The notes beneath the pieces were generated by a model. The model was not told the origin of the DNA. It made no database searches and was given only the letters and a program-made list of their open reading frames with translations. Shown here piece by piece: positions 6,086 through 9,045 of a stretch of DNA of 9,045 nucleotides; position 1 is the first letter of the stretch, and every line of letters starts with the position of its first letter. The translations under genes and the position numbers were made by a program. Location: assembly GCA_001771975.1 (NCBI GenBank), contig MERE01000021.1:1-9045 (forward strand), written 5' to 3'. Origin of the DNA: Betaproteobacteria bacterium RIFCSPLOWO2_02_FULL_68_150. GTDB lineage: Bacteria; Pseudomonadota; Gammaproteobacteria; Burkholderiales; SG8-39.

Positions 6086-7243
6086 TCAGGCCGCCTGCCT
6101 GAGCGACAGCGCCTTGTCGGTCGCTTCCCAGGTGAATTCGGGCTCTTCGCGGCCGAAGTGGCCGTAGGCGGCGGTCTTCTCGTAGATCGGCCGCAGCAGG
6201 TCGAGCATCTGGATGATGCCTTTCGGCCGCAGGTCGAAGTGCCGCTGCACCAGTTTGGCGAGCGCGTCGTCCGAGACCTTGCCGGTGCCGTGCGTCGTCA
6301 CCATGATGCTCGTCGGTTGCGCGACGCCGATCGCGTACGAAAGCTGCACCAGGCACTTGGCGGCCAGGCCCGCGGCGACGACATTCTTTGCCACGTAGCG
6401 CGCGGCGTAGGCCGCGGAGCGGTCGACTTTCGAGGGGTCCTTGCCGGAGAACGCTCCGCCGCCGTGCGGCGCCGAGCCGCCGTAGGTGTCGACGATGATC
6501 TTGCGTCCGGTCAAGCCGCAATCGCCCTTTGGCCCGCCGATCTCGAACGCGCCAGTCGGGTTGACCAGGTACTTGATCTGCCCCTTGATGTAGCTCTTCG
6601 GCAACACCGGCTTGATGATGTTTTCGATCACCGCCTCTTCGATCTCCTGGTGCGCGATGCCCGGCGCGTGCTGCGTCGACAGCACGACGGTCTCCACCGA
6701 GTCCGGCCGGCCGTTGACATACCTCACCGTCACCTGCGACTTGGCGTCGGGCCGCAGCCAGGGCAGGCGGCCGTCGCGGCGCAGCTCCGATTGCCGCTCC
6801 ACCAGGCGGTGCGACAGATAGATGGCGAGCGGCATCAGGCTCGGCGTCTCGTCGCAGGCATAGCCGAACATCAGACCCTGGTCGCCCGCGCCCTGCTCCA
6901 GATCAAGGCCCTTGCCTTCGTCCACGCCCTGCGCGATGTTGGGCGACTGCTGCCCGTAGGCGACGAGCACCGTGCAGGTGTGCGTATCGAAGCCGATTTT
7001 CGGATCGGTGTAGCCGATGCGCTTGATGGTCTCGCGCGCGACTTCGTCGTAGTTGACGTGCGCGCGGGTCGTGATCTCGCCGGCCAGCACGACCAGGTTG
7101 TCCTTGACCAGCGTTTCGGCTGCGACGCGAGAGGTCTTGTCCTGCCGTAAAATCGCGTCCAGCACGGCGTCGGAAATCTGGTCCGCAACCTTGTCCGGAT
7201 GCCCCTCGGAAACCGACTCGGAGGTAAACAGAAATTCGCTCAT
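6086..7243 (-). CDS. metK: S-adenosylmethionine synthase (methionine adenosyltransferase)
   Basis: A cytoplasmic enzyme that makes S-adenosylmethionine from methionine and ATP, releasing phosphate and diphosphate; it normally forms a tetramer and needs Mg and K ions. The 385-residue length is standard. All hallmark motifs are present: SEGHPDK at 12-18 (with the ATP-contacting H15), GAGDQG at 118-123 (hexapeptide signature), and GGGAFSGKD at 261-269 (the glycine-rich nonapeptide that binds the triphosphate). The C-terminal FGREEPEFTWEATDK is also typical. The ATG at 7243, giving MSEFLFTSESVSEGHPDK, matches the usual start; a TTG nine codons earlier is in frame but unlikely. No strong Shine-Dalgarno sequence precedes it. 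It diverges from the acyltransferase gene with 36 bp between start codons, too short for a SAM-sensing riboswitch. It is intact and presumably essential. Confidence 0.98.
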   Translation of the reverse strand: MSEFLFTSESVSEGHPDKVADQISDAVLDAILRQDKTSRVAAETLVKDNLVVLAGEITTRAHVNYDEVARETIKRIGYTDPKIGFDTHTCTVLVAYGQQSPNIAQGVDEGKGLDLEQGAGDQGLMFGYACDETPSLMPLAIYLSHRLVERQSELRRDGRLPWLRPDAKSQVTVRYVNGRPDSVETVVLSTQHAPGIAHQEIEEAVIENIIKPVLPKSYIKGQIKYLVNPTGAFEIGGPKGDCGLTGRKIIVDTYGGSAPHGGGAFSGKDPSKVDRSAAYAARYVAKNVVAAGLAAKCLVQLSYAIGVAQPTSIMVTTHGTGKVSDDALAKLVQRHFDLRPKGIIQMLDLLRPIYEKTAAYGHFGREEPEFTWEATDKALSLRQAA

Positions 7244-7269
7244 GGGGTGGCTCGAAAAGCGGGGTTGCA

Positions 7270-7278
7270 AGGATACCA
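7270..7278 (-). promoter_or_regulatory. Possible extended -10 promoter element for metK
   Basis: Read on the minus strand, 7278-7270 is TGGTATCCT, matching the extended -10 pattern TG-n-TAnnnT. It would start a metK transcript roughly 20 bases before the ATG. The -35 region 17-18 bases upstream is poor. The same bases on the plus strand are the AAGGA ribosome site of the divergent acyltransferase gene. This is weak, single-motif evidence. Confidence 0.22.
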
Positions 7279-7279
7279 G

Positions 7280-8152
7280 ATGCCACGCGCGCTGATGCGC
7301 CTGGCGGCACGCCTGCCGCTATCGTTTCTGCACGCGGCCGGCGCACTGCTCGGCTGGATGATTTATCTTGCATCGCCGACCTACCGCCGGCACTTGCGCG
7401 AGAACCTGGTTCTGGCGGGTTACCGCGATCGGGGTACACGCCGCGCGGCCATCGCCGAGGCGGGCAAGATGCTCGCCGAATTTCCGGCGCTGTGGTTCCG
7501 GCCGCACGCCGAGGTCGCCGCACTGGTGCGCGCGCTCGAAGGCGACACCGGAGCCTGGGCCCGCCCGCGAGGCGGCGCGCCGATCGTGTTCCTTTCGCCG
7601 CACCAGGGTTGCTTCGAGGTGACCTCGCTCTATGCCGCGACGCGCATGCCGATCACGGTGCTCTATCGGCCGCCCAAGCTGGCCTGGCTCGACCCGCTCA
7701 TGCGCGAGGGGCGCGAGCGCACCAACGTGCGGCTGGCGCCGGCGGATCGTTCCGGCGTGCGCGAGGTGCTTGCGGCGCTCAAGCGCGGCGAGGCCGCCGG
7801 TTTTCTGCCCGACCAGGTCCCGGGCGTGGGCGAGGGTGAATGGGTAGAGCACTTCGGCAAGCCCGCCTATACGATGACGCTGGCGGGAAGGCTGGCAGCG
7901 CGCCCGGAGGTTGAATGCTACCTGGTCTTCGCGCGACGGTTGCCGCGGGGCGCCGGCTATGCGCTGGTCGTGCGTGCCCTGCCGGATGCGCTTCCGGGCG
8001 AAAGCGCGACGCGCCGCGTCAACCGCGCACTCGAGTCGCTGGTGCGCGAATGTCCGGAGCAGTACCTGTGGGGCTACAACCGCTACAAGACGCCGAGGGG
8101 CGCGCGCAAGCCGCTCGCGGGCGAGTCGCAGCGCGCCGGCGCGGACAGGTGA
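7280..8152 (+). CDS. LpxL/HtrB-type lipid A late acyltransferase (first of a pair)
   Basis: A 290-residue member of the lysophospholipid/lipid A acyltransferase family. These inner-membrane enzymes transfer a fatty acyl chain from acyl carrier protein to the Kdo-lipid A precursor. The N-terminal hydrophobic stretch (about 9-32) is the likely membrane anchor. The catalytic HX4(D/E) motif is SPHQGCFE, with H108 and E113. Other family marks are FLPDQVPG (175-182), FGKPAYTMT and PEQYLWGYNRYK (259-270). The ATG at 7280 has AAGGA six bases upstream; an ATG at 7295 lacks such a site. It is followed 18 bp later by a second, diverged acyltransferase gene, so the two very likely form an operon and add different chains. 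A role on another lipid, such as ornithine lipid, cannot be excluded. I give no lpxL or lpxM symbol because chain choice is not readable. Confidence 0.9.
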   Translation: MPRALMRLAARLPLSFLHAAGALLGWMIYLASPTYRRHLRENLVLAGYRDRGTRRAAIAEAGKMLAEFPALWFRPHAEVAALVRALEGDTGAWARPRGGAPIVFLSPHQGCFEVTSLYAATRMPITVLYRPPKLAWLDPLMREGRERTNVRLAPADRSGVREVLAALKRGEAAGFLPDQVPGVGEGEWVEHFGKPAYTMTLAGRLAARPEVECYLVFARRLPRGAGYALVVRALPDALPGESATRRVNRALESLVRECPEQYLWGYNRYKTPRGARKPLAGESQRAGADR

Positions 8153-8170
8153 AACCGTGAAAGACCGATC

Positions 8171-9037
8171 TTGAGCCGGATGGCGATCGCGCTGATGTGG
8201 CTGCTGCATTTTCTGCCGCTCGGCGCGCTCGCCGCGATCGGCAATGCCGCGGGCGCGATTGCATACCGGCTGGTGCGCGAGCGGCGCGAGGTGACCCGCA
8301 TCAATCTCGCGAAGTGCTTCCCGGCCATGAAGCCGGCGGCACGCGAAAGGATCGCGCGCGCTCATTTCCGCGCCTTCACCCGGAGCCTGCTCGAGCGCGG
8401 CGTCCTCGCCTGGGCGAGCGGCGAGCGCATCGACCGTCTGGTCCGGCTGCGCGGACTCGAGCATCTGCGCGCCCTCGAGGGCCGGCCGGTGCTGCTGCTC
8501 GCGCCGCACTTCGTGGGCCTCGACGCCGGCGTGACGCGCTTGACCCGGGAAATGCGGATCGCCGGAATCTACTCGGTACAAAAGGACCCGTATCTGAGCG
8601 ACCTGCTCTGGCGCATCCGCTGCCGTTTCAGCAACACGGAGCAGATCTCGCGGCAGGCAGGCGTGCGCGCGGCGATTGCTTCGCTCCGCAGCGGCCGGCC
8701 GTTCTATTACCTGCCTGACCAGGACTACGGCGCCCGCGATTCGGTGTTCGTGCCGTTCTTCGGCGTGCCGGCCGCCACGGTGACAGGCTTGTCGCGCCTG
8801 GCGCGGATCACCGGAGCCCGGGTACTGCCGTGCCTGACGCGGATCCTGCCCGGCGGGGCAGGCTACGAAGTCACGATCGAGCCGCCGTGGGAAAGTTTCC
8901 CGAGCGCGGACCCGGTCGCCGACACGCGCCGCATGAACGAGTACATTGAGCGCCGGGTGCTGGAGATGCCGGAGCAGTATCTGTGGATGCACAAGCGCTT
9001 CAAGACCCGCCCTCCGGGCGAAGCGAGGTTCTACTGA
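8171..9037 (+). CDS. LpxL/HtrB-type lipid A late acyltransferase (second of a pair)
   Basis: A 288-residue paralogue of the preceding gene and the same class of inner-membrane acyltransferase. It has an N-terminal hydrophobic segment (about 4-32), INLAKCFP (44-51), the catalytic APHFVGLD with H113 and D118 (HX4D rather than the HX4E of its neighbour), LPDQDYG (181-187), FVPFFGVPAATVTG and PEQYLWMHKRFKTRP (267-281). INL-x2-CFP and YLWMHKRFKTRP are the standard pattern of lipid A lauroyl/myristoyl transferases, so this copy looks closer to the textbook enzyme. The start is uncertain: TTG at 8171 (MSRMAIAL) or ATG at 8180 (MAIALMW). Neither has a good ribosome site, and translational coupling to the upstream gene 18 bp away is plausible. 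The stop is at 9035-9037, and only 8 bases follow. In related genomes dapF usually comes next, but that lies outside the window. Confidence 0.92.
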   Translation: MSRMAIALMWLLHFLPLGALAAIGNAAGAIAYRLVRERREVTRINLAKCFPAMKPAARERIARAHFRAFTRSLLERGVLAWASGERIDRLVRLRGLEHLRALEGRPVLLLAPHFVGLDAGVTRLTREMRIAGIYSVQKDPYLSDLLWRIRCRFSNTEQISRQAGVRAAIASLRSGRPFYYLPDQDYGARDSVFVPFFGVPAATVTGLSRLARITGARVLPCLTRILPGGAGYEVTIEPPWESFPSADPVADTRRMNEYIERRVLEMPEQYLWMHKRFKTRPPGEARFY

Positions 9038-9045
9038 AAAATCTG

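Noticed and set aside
7244..7279. SAM- or SAH-sensing riboswitch upstream of metK
   Set aside because: Only 36 bp separate metK from the divergent gene, and no aptamer-like set of helices is visible.
7319..8992. A 557-codon open frame on the minus strand opposite both acyltransferase genes
   Set aside because: Its translation is Arg/Ala/His-rich with no recognisable domain, while the plus-strand genes carry full family motifs. Long antisense frames are expected in GC-rich DNA.

Overview
The window is GC-rich, densely coded bacterial chromosome. It most resembles a betaproteobacterium: metK stands back to back with two tandem lipid A acyltransferase genes, the arrangement familiar from Burkholderiales and relatives (in which dapF usually follows), and the Crp/Fnr regulator, AsmA protein and pilins are all of types common there. 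Genus cannot be read from the sequence. No mobile element, tRNA, rRNA or CRISPR array is visible.

Layout. At 1-1451 (+) lie two prepilin-type (type IV pilin / type II pseudopilin-like) genes; the first is cut by the left edge and the second is complete. A 181-bp gap rich in hairpins (1452-1632) separates them from a convergent block. That block, all on the minus strand, reads in order of transcription: a signal-peptide-bearing Pro/Gln/Arg-rich protein (5500-4571), a Crp/Fnr-type regulator (4404-3676, GTG start preferred) and an AsmA-family membrane protein (3615-1633). A 24-bp near-palindrome lies between the last two. Divergent from the block is a small secreted four-cysteine protein (5621-6037, +), which converges on metK (7243-6086, -). 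Only 36 bp from the metK start, two late lipid A acyltransferase (LpxL/HtrB-type) genes run rightward to the edge (7280-8152 and 8171-9037).

How the genes work together. metK supplies S-adenosylmethionine for general metabolism. The two acyltransferases probably add the secondary acyl chains of lipid A. AsmA-family proteins act in the inner membrane and periplasm on envelope or lipid homeostasis, and two further genes encode small exported proteins, so much of the window concerns the cell envelope. The pilin pair may be minor pilins or pseudopilins of a pilus or secretion machine encoded elsewhere.

I see no clear undescribed multi-gene system. The points most worth following up are the two uncharacterised secreted proteins on a shared divergent promoter region, the 24-bp hairpin between converging operons, the palindrome between crp/fnr and asmA, and the very tight metK/lpxL divergence.
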